A DNA stretch of 64,000 nucleotides from Opisthorchis felineus (Eukaryota; Platyhelminthes; Trematoda; Opisthorchiida; Opisthorchiidae), in NCBI GenBank assembly GCA_004794785.1, contig SJOL01010002.1:918928-982927 (forward strand). The letters are read 5' to 3'. The position numbers and the translations under genes were made by a program. A model generated the notes under the pieces. That model did no database searches. It had not been told where the DNA came from and saw only the letters and a list, made by a program, of their open reading frames with translations. This document shows positions 43,571 through 56,439 of the stretch, in pieces. How positions within the stretch are numbered: position 1 is the first letter of the stretch; every line of letters begins with the position of its first letter.

Positions 43571-45822
43571 CAGAAAGTTACAAAAGGGCCTCAGATTCGT
43601 GGACCAGTTCAAACAAAGGATAAAATTTAAACTGGCATATTACCAACGAGCATGAAGAAAAAACGGTGGATAGTGAGAAAGCGTAGCAACATACTTTTTT
43701 AGGTAACCAAGCCACACGGACATTTTCCGGCGGAATCTTTTAGTCTATAAAAGCGGAGGTGGATTGGCCTACCCAGTATGGATTTGCGTAGTTTCAAAAT
43801 TCTGTTTTATTGGCCAAAGGAGTGACGTAACCGGTGCCTTCATGTTGAACGCGTGATAAATTCTGGAATGTGGAGCAGTCAGGTTCCTACTTTATTTTAG
43901 ACAAAGGGGAGCTCAAAAATACTTACCCTCTGTCAGACTGTTGGCCTCGAAATTGTAGATTACCGTCCAGGATTATGTCCCAAGCAAAAAACGAGGCATT
44001 GGCAAACATTCCCGTAAGAGGAATAAAACTAATCCCTAGATTGGTGAAATACACTCATTCGCATACCAGTCTGGTTTTAACGGAAAACCCAACTAAATCC
44101 CAACCTAACTACTCGTCCATGATGTTCTTCAACTGAATGTGCCGAACCAGGCTGTCTTTTCTTTCATTGTGTGCGTAACACACTACTCACGAGGTTGTTA
44201 AAAACTATTTGACAGCCCGCTACCGGTTTCGCTCTTTTTGTTGCTCTTCAGGTGGGTGCAGTTCCCTAGTTTCCGTCAACTTGGCGCTCTAACTGAACCC
44301 AAATGATTCGCGGTTCTCCAAATGGCTCAGCCAGAGAAAATCACACACGGGAGACTCGGCTGAGATTCAGCTGAACTTTTGTTAAGTTAGTTTTCAGGTG
44401 ACTGTGTTTCGCAAATTTCCTACAGTTACACCTGTTACACCTTTGGAGGATCACTGCATTAGAAGAGTAACGAGAGTATAACAGGTGTCTGATCCACAAG
44501 TTAGAGCTGATATGAGGGTCACTAGTTTAGCGTACATTCATAATGAACAATCCTTCCTTGAAGTCAGTATCAGCTTAGTAGTTGTAGTACGAAGGAAATA
44601 AGATGTAGTGAAATTTACTCACATTAATGTGGGTACTTAAAGTGAACAGCAATGGGAGTTTGTCCAGTCAACCAATATGCTTTAATCCCCAAGGGGTTTC
44701 GAAATAAAATTAAACAACAAACTCTAGTTGCTTAAACGGCTCTTCTGCTGGTACGAGCAAGTGTGCTTCTTGACGGCATATCAAATGCACAATACCCTGG
44801 TTTCTCTTCAGCAAGCAGAAGGACCTGTTCTGAGGTTTCACTTCGTGAAGTGTGACCCTCTTGAACTTTTTTAACCAGCAGACATCTCTAAGATCGCCGT
44901 ACTACCATTATGCAGCTCAGTTTGAAGGAGAAAAAATCGAATGTGACTGTGGTTCAAGTGTTTTTTGCTGGGACAGGTTGACCGATCCCATCTTGCACCC
45001 GATTCTTGAACAGGAACGAATTGCCCTGTAAAACATTTGAACACTCCCAATGATGATCCGAAGTGGAATCAGAAAACTGTTATGGAAAAGTCTACCCTCA
45101 TCGATGTGGATAAGGATGCCGAATCATCCCGCCGCCTTTGATTTGTTTTAGCAGCTTTCGAGTAATATCCACGATAAAATTTGAAGGTACCGTTGCTCCT
45201 CGGACATTTTGTGACAGCTTACGATGGTTCCACGTAATCTGATTTGGTACTGATGTGCATGTCGCCAAACTCTGCATCTTTCCCACATGATGTGAAGCTC
45301 ACTTAGTAAAGAAAATTAAATTGCTGAATATAGTTCTCACTTAGTTCATTTTGCTTACGGTAGTCACCGTCAACTTTTCGAACCGTAGGGATTCACTTTT
45401 ATCATCACTTAACATTAGAACTCCGGTAAAAAATTATGTCAACTGTTCCTAACTGATCAGTCTGACTAGGTGAGCAAAGCTGCCGAACTAAAATCGTTCA
45501 CAAGACATATGAGGACCTCAAACTCCCTAGATTACTGAATAAACTACTGAATACTCGACTCTAGTCAACCAAACGTGATATAGGGTTTTTCAGGCGTATC
45601 GTCCGGGCTGTTATGAAAACATCACCACGAGCGTATCATTTGGTAGTGCCATTATTCGCCCATATATCCCATAAAAACCAGTTCTGTGTTTCTTAAAAGG
45701 ATAAAGTTAGGAAAACTTCACTAACTGAACCATATTTTATACGGACTTTCTGACCTAATCAAGCATACCACAATAGACTGGTGGCCAAATGAGAGTTCTT
45801 TGTATCTTCTAAGCTGAAAGTG
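43571..45822. other. no gene seen
   Basis: No recognisable gene. A block at about 44170-44430 resembles 46430-46560 (CACTACTCACGAGGTTGTTA / CACTACTCATAAGGTTGCTG; GGGAGACTCGGCTGA / GAGAGACTCAGCTGG; GTGTTTCGC / GTATTTCGC), a possible minor repeat family. Confidence 0.35.
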
Positions 45823-46440
45823 CTATAACGGTTTCGAAAAATTGCACGCCGACCTAGTCATGCTAACAAAACTGAGGCACCAAACTGTACGACAGTTCCT
45901 GAAGGCCCACCATTTGACTGCTTCGATAAAAACGGCCCATTGGTTATTGAATGTTACGAGGATTCTAATAGCCGCTGACATATCAGATACAACGAAACTG
46001 ATGTGAAAGTTTAAAGCAATGCCTCCGATGAATGCCGACAGAGTACCTATTGACATTCGCAATACACCGGTGGTGCCATAGTTCAGGTTATTTGGTCGTC
46101 CGGGCTGTGTCATCAAACCCTTCAAACGAGTGAGACTTCGTTCAGTTCGGCTGTGTGACACGTAATCGTAAGCCTTTCGATAGGCCCAAAATAGTTTTCG
46201 GTTAGGTCGAATTGCTAGCCTGTGAATCGCGTCTCGTAGCAACCCTCGCAAAAACACAAGTCGGGGCTGCTTAAGATCAGGTGCCATCCCGAAAACTGCC
46301 CCCGAAAAACTGATTATTGTGATCTTTTTGTCTGACCAGTTTGGAAGATGTTGCTGACACCAACAGCCAGTGTGATTCATGTTCGGAAAACAGTCAGTCA
46401 TTGGTAAAGATAACCAGATGCTTGTATATATGTAATGCAC
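45823..46440 (-). pseudogene. 205-codon ORF, possible reverse-transcriptase remnant
   Basis: The longest uninterrupted frame between the two genes. The segment FLRGLLRDAIHRL, then FWAYRKAYDYVSHS resembles the RT region of R2-like and related non-LTR elements, where an ILRDA helix precedes a D.RKAYDSVSH motif holding the first catalytic Asp. Here the Asp of that motif appears replaced (AYRKAYDYVSH). After this the frame loses any resemblance (LRMSIGTLSAFIGGIALNFH), which suggests a frameshift. It could also be chance. No catalytic YADD box was found nearby. Confidence 0.35.
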
Positions 46441-49061
46441 TACTCATAAGGTTGCTGGAAACATCACAAACGAGAGACTCAGCTGGGTTCCAGGTGAGTC
46501 TCTCGCAAAACCAAATTTGTTCGCAAATGAGTGTATTTCGCTAACCAGATGCTAGTTAACCTCATCCTTTAGGGTAGTCTACACCACGAGCACAATTTGC
46601 ATGCCGCGCTGCTTCATTGTTGCTGTGCAACTGCAGAAACCATCCTCGAGTAATTTTAGTTGTGAGGTTGCGTTAACTAAATTTCAGACAGTTGTTATGA
46701 ACCAAACAAATTATGCTGCATTTTGAACTTTTCCAACTCCCTAGGTAACTACTTAAATGTAATTAAGAATTAGAATTGCTGATCCCTCCGGTCTTTTTGA
46801 CGTGCCACTTGTTTGTGCTTCTCATAATTATGCCTGTCGAATTCCGGTTGAAGTTGAGCGCAACAGACTGCCAGCCAGTGTTGAAGACATAGAATCGATT
46901 TGCAAAGGTAGGTAAGTGCTTCCGAAAATCATGGTAGAATAGAATGTTGTACAAATTCATCCCTTCAACACAAGAACCAGACACAGAATGACACAACTCT
47001 GCTCGGGCAAGTCAAACAGATAGAATGACCCACTCTTGTTCATAGCCGAACAGGCTTGCGAGCCAAAGACAAGTTCAGTCCTGCTTCGCCACCGCTATCA
47101 GCCCATCATCCGGCTATCCGGCATATTTGACCGATTTTGTGTCGATTCATCTTCGGTAACTCAATTCCTCGGGTCATACAACTACCTGTGCTTGACCCCT
47201 TTCACACGCTTTTCTCGATCATCCGCCAGGTTTGCCATAAGGCTCTGATCCCACCCCAGTGACGGTGAGAATCAGTCTGCGGTAAGCTTGACGTGCAGAC
47301 ACAGACTAACCAACTCGAAGGGACTGACTTATAGACGAACGATATGTTTAAGTTTATGCATATGCCATGCGTCCATTGGGTGTCCCGATAAATGAGCTAA
47401 TGGTATGGAATCTGCGAAGAGGCGTATGGTATTGCGCACACGCGGGAAATTCTCACCCCTGAGGACAATTCAGTTTCATTTGCAAAAGGCAATAAGACTC
47501 CCAAAGGGACAATTTTTGAAGGTGGCTTCAGTACATCGTTTTCGGAAAAGTTTTGTAACAATCGGTAGATGTATTCCTGGGCAACGTTTCACCTTTGACA
47601 CAAAAGCTTCGTCAGGCCAAGTGACTAGGTTACGAGGTTGGTCGAGATTTAAGGCTTCAGTACAGTTTCAAATTAATCTCGGGACGTATTTGAACTAATC
47701 CTAGATCAATTTAATGCGATCTCGCGACAACTTGAGGTGCCCAAGATATCGGTAAGCCGTTTGGTATCCGGGATACAAACTCCGGTATTTTATTGTTTGC
47801 TGCTACACGGCACAAAAACCACACACGTCAAAAAATCGTGGTTTTCGATCGACTTTCAAATCAGGAAGTCGAGTGCTAGAACGAAAGTACAATTACCAAC
47901 GGTCAGTGTTCCACTGCTGATGTGCTGAGATCTATCGTTGGCTAGATAAATGGACACGTGCGTAGAAAACTTTGTCCAACTGTTCACGCGGAACCGCAGA
48001 CTGCGACATACAAACAACAGTGTCATCCTGTCTATCACATCCTTCTCGGTCCCATAAGTCTGGGACAAAGGACTTTGACTTCAAAGATGTTTGTCAACAA
48101 AGAAAGGCGTTTTTTCAACACTTATTTTGTCGACTTCTATTCTTGACCGGTAAATTCCGACGACGAGTTACATAATGGGACGTAGAAACAATTTCGAAAT
48201 CACATGCTCCTAACTGATCGCTGTTAATATGACGGGTTTATTTTCGTACGTGGCTGATAAGTATGACCGGGCCAGGCCGAATCTTGCAATCATATGGCGT
48301 GTGTCAGTACCTAAATAACGACACCTAAATAAAAGTCACGTGCCATAACGTCGAATTTAATTGATTTTTCACATCACATATCTCTCTTGGGGTAACCGGA
48401 ATGCAACCCGACATGGCTAGTTTTCGGCCATGGTGTTTCCATCTTTGGCTTTTAAAGTTCATCCTAAGAGTCCAGGGTTGCTAAGCGTTTTCAGTTCACT
48501 TAATTGTTTCTGTAGCACCATCAAAGAATTCATCTGCTAGTCCAGAACTACTCATTCTATGAACAGAATAACAACTGGTGAGTCCGAACTGAGAGAACGG
48601 TAGAGTGTCAACCTAATGACAAGCAAGTATCAGGAAGCGCTCTGATTTCTCTCTTACTTTGTGTGAAGATGCACCTGATATGACGTCCAAGTTATTGTAA
48701 CAGAGGCCCGGCTTATTCTCTCATATATACAACGTTTCGTCCTACCGATCGGCATCAACGAGTTCGCAAAAAGCCCTTCATTTTTATGGGTGCGACACAT
48801 AGTAATGAGGCACTGGAATAAATAGGCCCATCGGAGGATCCAGTATTTATGCGGTTGTACTTGAGAAGACTAATTGTACTTCCAGAAGTTCTAGTTTTCT
48901 TCACATTACTATCAGCCGAGCTATTTTGAGTACACTAGCAGCGTCAAGTGAGTGTCCAATGGTCGCTGACTATTCGGTCGAATCAATGTGCTCGTGCTCT
49001 GATAATTTCAGGTGCCGTATGCGCTGTTTAGTGAGAGGACAAGATCAGTCATTAAATACAA

Positions 49062-49064
<3 letters not shown>
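46441..49064. other. no gene seen, 2.6 kb
   Basis: Apart from the minor repeat near 46430-46560 nothing is recognised. Frames at 47036-47928 are short and motif-free. Confidence 0.4.

Positions 49065-49103
<39 letters not shown>
49065..49103. repeat. (AT)n microsatellite
   Basis: An almost pure AT dinucleotide tract of about 39 bases between AACTTT and TCAAATG. Confidence 0.95.
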
Positions 49104-49106
<3 letters not shown>

Positions 49107-49359
49107 ATGTGTTTGCTAGCAAGTATGATGCATGCAGTTGCAGAGGCCTGCGTACCACACTGAAGGTGAAACAACCAATAAACTGACTGCCTTGTGAGTT
49201 TGAGCGTGAGAATGGGCGAAGTGACGTATGCAAACGAGATCCACAAAACATTTCCTTCGTTCGCAAGGGTATCTTTTCGAAAAGCCATCACTTGATAAGC
49301 CAGTCAACATCAAGTCGCGCGTGCTGGGGAAAAAAGCACGAGGCAACAGAGTACTTGAT

Positions 49360-49407
49360 AATTGTTATAGAAGACACCACTTAACAGTGGTGTCTTCTAT
49401 AACAATT
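49360..49407. repeat. perfect 22-bp hairpin, TAAC loop
   Basis: The arm 49360-49381 is the exact reverse complement of 49386-49407, separated by TAAC. A partial third copy of the arm end (CTATAACAATTC) follows immediately at 49408-49419. No gene context is seen. Confidence 0.92.
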
Positions 49408-49419
49408 CTATAACAATTC

Positions 49420-50465
49420 GAACATTTCTACATTGACCGAGCGGCGCTGACTATAAGGCTTTGAGAATGTGTTCCAGAAAGAGACCTCAAAACATTCCAA
49501 ACAGCGTCGTCACTACCACACTGCTTAGAATCGCGCTGCCGCACCGGAGGTTGATTAAAATCCGGGTTCCCAACAGTCAGACTATCTTTGAATTACCGCG
49601 AATCGACGATATGAAACAGTGGAACAGAAGCTGGATGGTCCTGATGATTCACAAGCAGCAGGTTTGAAATGCCATTAGAGTCGACTCCTTTTTTCGCTAG
49701 AAAGTCTGCATAAATTAGGTAAGGTATGGCGTTCAACTTCACTGACTGCTCGCTGTTCCAAATCTTGTTTGGGTCTCGTAAGGTCTGTTACTGATACCCA
49801 AGAGGGCAACATAGAGGATGTGTTGGATGCAAGTTTGGTTTCCAGAATCAGAAAAGAAAATTATATATATGCGAATTCCTGCGTAAATGCACCGAAGTGG
49901 ACAATGACGGTGCAAAACATTGTATTTATCCAAACTCACTGAAAGACGAAGAGAATTCCTTTTCCTTTCGTTTCCTAAAGGCCCATTTAATATTTTTCAA
50001 TCTCAACAATTATCACATAGAATCCCAGAAACATGATAGTGCGAATTTACAGTTTGGAACATCGATCGGAAGCATACGTGATAACTTAATGGGAGAGTAG
50101 GACTATGTTTCCTAGCAAAGTGATGTTCTGTTAGGCCATTTTTATAATTTGGTATTGAACTTTTCTTGGTTATGTATATCATCGCACTGATTCTAGATTT
50201 GTCAGATTACTGTTACGCTAAAGAAGCTCCGCTTGGAACATTGACAAATGCCACTCAAAGACAACGAAGCGCAACTTCGGATCACAGTGAAAATGCCTTG
50301 TGAAATAGAGCATGCACACTGATGGATCAGCCTAGTTCAATGCTGTTCTTTCTGAGAAAAAAATGACCAGTTAGTGGAGCGGACAACAGAGTTTGATTTT
50401 TTCAACCGGGGGTGTAAAAACTGGTGACCAGGGGGTGCTCTACACACAAAGTGTTTTCTAAGAAA
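49420..50465. other. no gene seen
   Basis: Nothing recognised. Short frames only. Confidence 0.4.
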
Positions 50466-51060
50466 TGCTGTTGTTTACGCCAGTAAGTGTTTGTTGACAT
50501 CATAAATTTATTGACGATGCAAACGCCATCGAATCATACCTTTGAATCTAATGGATGTTGTCAGCTTGTTCCCGCTTTCTTAAGTAGCTGGCGACATCAT
50601 AATTTATATACAATAGAAGGATATCCGTCGAATGTGCATCCATCTTGTCAAACGAATTGTGGTCAGCTACTTGTTTCATTACGTAACTGGTTAGATGGCC
50701 CCATCAATATCGAATTCACTCATCAGAATGGTGTGTGACTTTCTCCATGAAAGCTCCTCCCTATTCGTGAAAATTCAACGGCCATGGGCTTGCATGGCAA
50801 CATTTTTCTTTTGGAAGAGAATTTTGGCAAATTTTGGAAACTAATACAAACTGGAGTTTCGGTGCAGTAGGTTCTTGCGAATCAGCTAGATCTAGCAAAT
50901 CCTTCTCGTGATTGGGAGTCGTTTCGGACAATCTCATGAAGAAAGCCACTCGCGGATGGTCGAGTGTGCACAGAGATCTCTGAGGTTTGAGGATATTTAG
51001 CGGACGCAAATCGGAGAGAATGTGGTAGACCTGAACTCACGGGACCTGTGTGCATGATTC
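50466..51060 (-). repeat. dispersed repeat R3, copy 2 (inverted)
   Basis: The reverse-complement counterpart of 29085-29580. The minus-strand frame reads MRLSETTPNHEKDLLDLADS, then LQFVLVSKICQNSLPKEKCC, HASPWPLNFHE and a stop, then in another frame the FMEKVTH segment. The peptide agrees with copy 1 in most positions, including SKICQNSLP, EK, CHAS, PLNFHE. On the minus strand the left boundary follows the shared TACTGGCGTAAACAACA string. Confidence 0.6.
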
Positions 51061-53595
51061 CTGAGAGGCTTGCAGAAAAGTGATTCACATCATTCCGAAC
51101 CATGGCCTGCAGTCGGAAAATCTTAATTCGTGAAGATCTCGGTAAGAGGTCACGAGCGGAACCATCAGTGCGTACACATTTACTGTTCCACCTGGTTAGT
51201 AGTATGCCTTCCGGTATCCTGTTCAGAAAAGAACAAGAGGCAACATTTTTTATTATGGCTGTCCATACAGTAACGAAACTGGTGAAAACATGATGTTATT
51301 GCTCGCAAAGTTGACTTGTGCAGAAAAGCAGATACTGCGCGCTGTTAGGCTTTACAGAGTATTAGGGAACTTGTCGTTCGTTGAAGCTTTTGTGATTGGT
51401 GTGACAGCATTTGGTTGCATTTATTGACAACAACTTCTGCCAAAACTTTTCGTCATTTTTTCGAAATTTGTTCATAGCATTGCGCCTAAACTTCCTACTG
51501 GCAGGTTGTGCTTTGCGAGGACATACCGGTAACCAAGGTTGTAGGCATGAAAAACTCAACTTCGTAGATGAGCTCTTATTCCAATTCATCCTGAGGAACA
51601 CATGTGTAACTCACTGGTAAATATCGGCCATTTAATTTAAGTGGCAGCTTTGTTCACAAAAGTCGATCTCTTGCATCCCGTGTTTTCGACCGCTGACCAC
51701 AGGTTATTCGGTCGACCCCGGTCGGTCATTAACCATTGTGATAAGTAACACAACGGCTGGGATGGTGATATTAAGTAAGGCGACGTTGATTAAGTGGAGC
51801 AGCCTGTGTTGCGTGTACAGCGTATCTCAAACCATACCACGTGCCTGCTTACAGCCATCTTCACTTATCCATATAAACTTCTTTTTGGGCTGAACGCGTT
51901 TTTCTCTCTCCCTCTCTGTGTTCGACAATGGTGATAACAAAAAAATTCCTGCTTAAATCTCACTTGTACCTCCTTTTATCCAGTGTAGGACGCCTTTGGA
52001 TAGGGGATCTATCTTGAGTAGAAAGATGGGAAAACGTACCAACAGAAAAATAGCTTCTCCGACATTTTGAATACGATCGTTTTGCAGCCTGACTCGAGAG
52101 GAGGCGGTGCCGTCTACGTAGCATGGCTTCTATGACAACTGGGACGCATGGATGTCAACCCCTTTGGTGAATTCGGACAACCGAACAACAAGGTAGGGGG
52201 GAAAGACAGTCATTTTAGGAAAGGCATAAAACAAACAGTGCATCGAAAATCCACCCGTTATTTACACTGTATAATACTACGTATTGTTGCTCAACAGATT
52301 TACCACACCAAGGATTTTTCTCAGAAAATCACTGCGCCTGGTTGGAATGCAATTTTTTGTCTTCCTCTTGGTTAAATGTGGCCTCAGTTCACAATACAGA
52401 CTTATGCAAGGAGTGACTAGGAGAGGCGGCGGACTTCTATTAAAATTGTTGTGAAAATGGCCTCTTGTCATTTTCGTTTGCATGCCCATGCTTGGGTCGA
52501 TTTTTTTTCGGACTTCGCTAAAATACGTGATAGTTCTGGTGAGTGACTAACCATGATCGGATCCGATTTTGTTCGCCTGCAAGGAATGACTCCTCAATTA
52601 GCAGGAAGTATTTGGTGCCGGTTCTAATTAAATACAGGGAATAGAGAGAAAAACTACAGAAACACGTCAGTAAAGCTCACACTATCGTACTAGATTGTTC
52701 TGTTAGGATACGATTAGAAACTCGCCAGAAATGTTCGCGTTCCTCAGTCAGGTCGAAACTGTTCCGAAACATCACAAAAGTTAGCAAGTATCGGTTATCA
52801 CCTAATGATATAACAATCACTCCTGATATAGACTACCTAGTATTCAGGCTTTCTTCTTTGTCACTTGATTAGGGCCTTTTGGCGTTACCAAGGCATATCT
52901 GTAGCCCCAGCCAAGTCCTAGCACAGACCAACGGTGGTGTTCGTTTGGTTGATGACCAGTTGTTTCCACCATTTCAATCTCTCTCAGAACCAGGACTAAG
53001 GGGGTCCTTGAGAGTAAATGGAAATCGCCCCATAAACCCGATGCTATTTCGTCAAAATCGTTTTGCAATGTTGAACTGTGACATTGGGCTTGGATGCTGG
53101 ATCCGATCACTGTTCAAATGTGGACAGCTTTACCTGCTCGGACTCGTTAACTCAGGTGTGTCCGGTGTGCGTTGGTGAAGTAGTAGTAATGGGGTCAACT
53201 TTTCAACCGAACATAGTTTGAACACCAGTTGCTGAACCCATCAAAGTTTCCTCTCTCTATCCGGCCGTTCACATAAAAGCTGCATAATTGTCTATCCGCA
53301 ATCAGCCATTATTGTACACATTTTTGGTTTAACTCCGACATACATAATAGATATAGGGCTTTTTCCTAATGGTGTGGCTTCATCCCCAAAGATATCACCT
53401 CTTGTTATGATGTTGAGTGACTGCCTGTAAATAAACCGTTAGAACATCATTTGTTGAGGAGTTTCGGTTTCCTGTTTTGTCGCCAGGCCACAAAAGATTA
53501 CAAAGTAGAGGGCATGTTCCGTTTTTTCACACTAGATTACCATGGACCGTGTGGTTTTGATCTGACCGGTAACACTAATGGTAATATTTATAATA
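51061..53595. other. no gene seen, 2.5 kb
   Basis: No frame with a recognisable motif. A (ATA)n run lies at about 53585-53605. Confidence 0.4.
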
Positions 53596-53605
53596 ATAAT
53601 AATAG

Positions 53606-53695
53606 TTGGGATTCCGGGGTTGGGTTCCAACCAGAGGCCTTCCTTTTTATAAATTCGCGCCTAAACCACTGGACTATCTCGAGAGTAACTGGTAA
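53606..53695 (-). mobile_element. SINE fragment, minus strand
   Basis: On the minus strand GAGATAGTCCAGTGGTTTAG (A-box side) is followed by a B-box-like GGTTGGAACCCAACCCCGGA. It is a head-only tRNA-like fragment, diverged from family 1. Confidence 0.5.
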
Positions 53696-55433
53696 CTTCC
53701 GAACTGTTCAACGTGGAAGTTCGACTGCCATGAAGACAGGTCTCCAGATATTCCTATTTTCGAACGACTCGAGCGTGCGTTTTGGCATTAAAGATATGAG
53801 GGTCACAATGGACCCACGCGTTATCCAAATTCCACCGAGCAACAACTCAGGACATTAGTTACACGTACTTCTATGTTCAGTGCCACGGTTGCTCGTCAAG
53901 AAAATAGGCTCACTAAATCTAGGCTGCGTCCGCCCAGCCAACGCATCCACGGCGCACTGGTCCAGTGATTCAAGACAGAATCTTCGGGACCGGCCATCAA
54001 CGCCAGAATAAATGCCTGACAGACGCAACGAGGTCATCCGTACGGTTTCAATGATTCGGCTTATCGCCGACGTAGCGGCAAAAATCTATACGTCGGCGGC
54101 GCACTTTGCACGAACCATGGCGTCAACTCAGTTTTCCAGTCATCCAACCTGCGCACTGCGTTTCCTCACGGCTGTGCTGACGTACGCACATGCGCATGGC
54201 GAACGCACTATCTGTGGCATGCCGTCCATGCTGCTCCCGCCTCAGACATGCCGGCATGCCTCAGAAAGAATCCTAACCCTCCTGTCGCTCGGGTGCGGCA
54301 CTGCACCAGGGCAGCTGAGACGCACGATTCAGAACGTACCAAACATCGGCTTGTCTTTGGCATGTGGCCTACCAGTCATCCAGTGTGCTGACTCTGCAAT
54401 AGGTGCGAACAGACAGTCAAACATAACAAAGCCAAACAGCAATTGAAGGACTGGTAGATTTCGGTGGGATGCACACGCAGCCAAAACGCGATGGCGGACG
54501 GCCAACAGTCCCCATAGCAGTGAAAGGAAAGAGAGCTTCCGTTCGAACCGCAGGCGCCCTCGACAGCAACAGTCAAACAGTCCCGTCGACTGCACTTTCA
54601 TGATTGACCATCATTTGGACTGCAGCATACTTTAGCACTAAACTTGGACGTTTCATAAAATGCATGACAAATAGTTTATATTTCTCGATAGAATATTTTG
54701 GACTCTTTCGGAATACCTCAAATGAGGTAAGGCAGCTTCAAGGAGTAATCGGCAACCATTGTTAAAAACAATTAACACGCAAAGTTTTGACTGAAATTCG
54801 CCACACTGCTGGTTCCTTCCACCGAGGAATGACACGATTTTTGCAGTATAGTTTATTAGGTAATGTAAAACATGAAGAATCTAATGACAGTAGTGCTTTC
54901 AACATATGCCGCTCTTTGTCGCCAGCCTATGCCCAGGGTTTTATGGAATTCCCAGACTCAGACCATAGTCGTTTACTGGACTCTGGTCAACAAGTGAATA
55001 TCGCAACAGCCCTTATACTCATAAAAAAAGTAGCAACTTTACCAAGTTCTGTCAAAACGAAGCCCCCTGGCCATTGGTTTAGAGATTCATCGATCTGAAT
55101 TTTATATTCAAAGGCGATTTCTACAGGCAGTAGTGCTCATGTGGTCGGCTAATCAACTGACAGGATCACACCTCTGTCAAACCTCGGGTAAATTTGAACC
55201 AAACACGAGTTTGGTTCTCATTCTGAATGAGACTATCTTATATCCTATCGGTTTTATTGTTATCTATATGCGTGTCCGAGTTTGATGAGGAGATATAAAA
55301 AAGATCAGGATTTGCACTTTTATATTGGCAACACTTCTGGTTGTTGCTGTAGCGTGAACAGACTGGTAATGGATGACATAAGTGATGCCGGAACAGGCGG
55401 AGCCATGCTGAAGTATGCCAGGATAGGGTGGGG
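53696..55433. other. no gene seen
   Basis: 54000-54600 is GC-richer with overlapping open frames on both strands (a 144-codon + frame, a 90-codon - frame). None has a recognisable motif, so I do not call a gene. Confidence 0.35.
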
Positions 55434-55620
55434 CAAGATGGCTCAGTGGTCAGAGCGCGAGTTTACTGACCGGAAGGTCCATGGTTCGAACCCGAACTCT
55501 GCCTCTAGACTTCTAGGCAGTCGTTGTCCAGGCTTGGAAAACCTGGCAGTATCCCAGCCCTCGTGCTTCCTTCTGGTAGCATGGCAGTTAGGCACCGAAA
55601 GGGTGCTACGACTGAACAGT
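55434..55620 (+). mobile_element. SINE family 1, best-preserved copy
   Basis: Head: AAGATGGCTCAGTGGTCAGA (A box near 55440), ACTGACCGGAAGGTCCATGG, B box GGTTCGAACCC at 55483-55493. Body: CCAGGCTTGGAAAACCTGGC, TATCCCAGCCCTCGTGCTTC, TAGCATGGCAGTTAGGCACC, GAAAGGGTGCTACGACTGAA. Internal RNA polymerase III promoter boxes in the head are those of a tRNA. It cannot fold as a real tRNA in full and is a retroposon. Confidence 0.82.
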
Positions 55621-56200
55621 TAAAAAAATTCAATTCAGGACAGGGTGCAGCACATGGACCTGTGGTATCTTGTCTTGTTTAAGGCCTATTGGCGGTCATA
55701 CGAAAACGGACGTTGACAGTATGATTATTTTCACAGTGAAACCAAACTCAGAGGATATGACTGGACGCCCGCTGAAACTAGGGCCTGTGTACAACACATT
55801 CAGTTGGATAACATTACACCATCTTGATTATCAAATAAGTCTAACTCCATTTGTGTCCGTGCCTAATTCTTATATGATTCCCTATCGCAACTGAGGTTCC
55901 ACCAAGGGCTAAAACACGTGTGACTAATGGTTACAATACAATATACAAAATGTTTTCTGACCCTTTCAGGAAAGCACATCCTTCGATAGATTACCTGTTG
56001 CAATAGAACCAAAGCTTGACTCTCCAGAGGGAAGAGATACCAGTAAAAATCCCTCGCTTAATTGGGTCGGAAGGAGCATTCAGGTCTATCGACCCCAACA
56101 GATGCCAACAGACATTTGGAGACAGGAATGCCGGTGTAACGAATACCAATTTAGCAGGAGTATACGGTGCTGACACTGGCGCAGTAGAAGTGCGAGGCGT
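55621..56200. other. no gene seen
   Basis: Nothing recognised between a SINE and an AT microsatellite. Confidence 0.4.
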
Positions 56201-56233
56201 TATATATATATATATATATNATATATATATATA
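56201..56233. repeat. (AT)n microsatellite with one unresolved base
   Basis: An AT dinucleotide tract interrupted by a single N at 56220, so tract length is not reliable in this assembly. Confidence 0.95.
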
Positions 56234-56439
56234 ATGTCCAGGTGAACAATTTTATCTACCAAGTAGATTGGCTGGTCAGAAAGCATGAGGTTTGTGTGTG
56301 ATCACATCCAGTCTCCTAGATGCACTTGGCAATTTACAGATGTGAATGATCAGTGCCAACACTGATATTACCGTCTATGATGAAAATGACTAACAACTCT
56401 GTGATAAATGAACCAAGGAGAACAAAATGGTCTAAATAC

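Noticed and set aside
46484..46512. GAGACTCA..TGAGTCTC inverted repeat
   Set aside because: The arms are only 8 bp with a long spacer; likely chance or part of a minor repeat.
54012..54446. 144-codon plus frame in a GC-richer patch
   Set aside because: Overlapping frames are open on both strands, as expected from composition; no recognisable motif or splice context.
55434..55510. A real tRNA gene at the SINE head
   Set aside because: A and B boxes are present, but it continues into a shared SINE body, and the same head recurs in many decayed copies.
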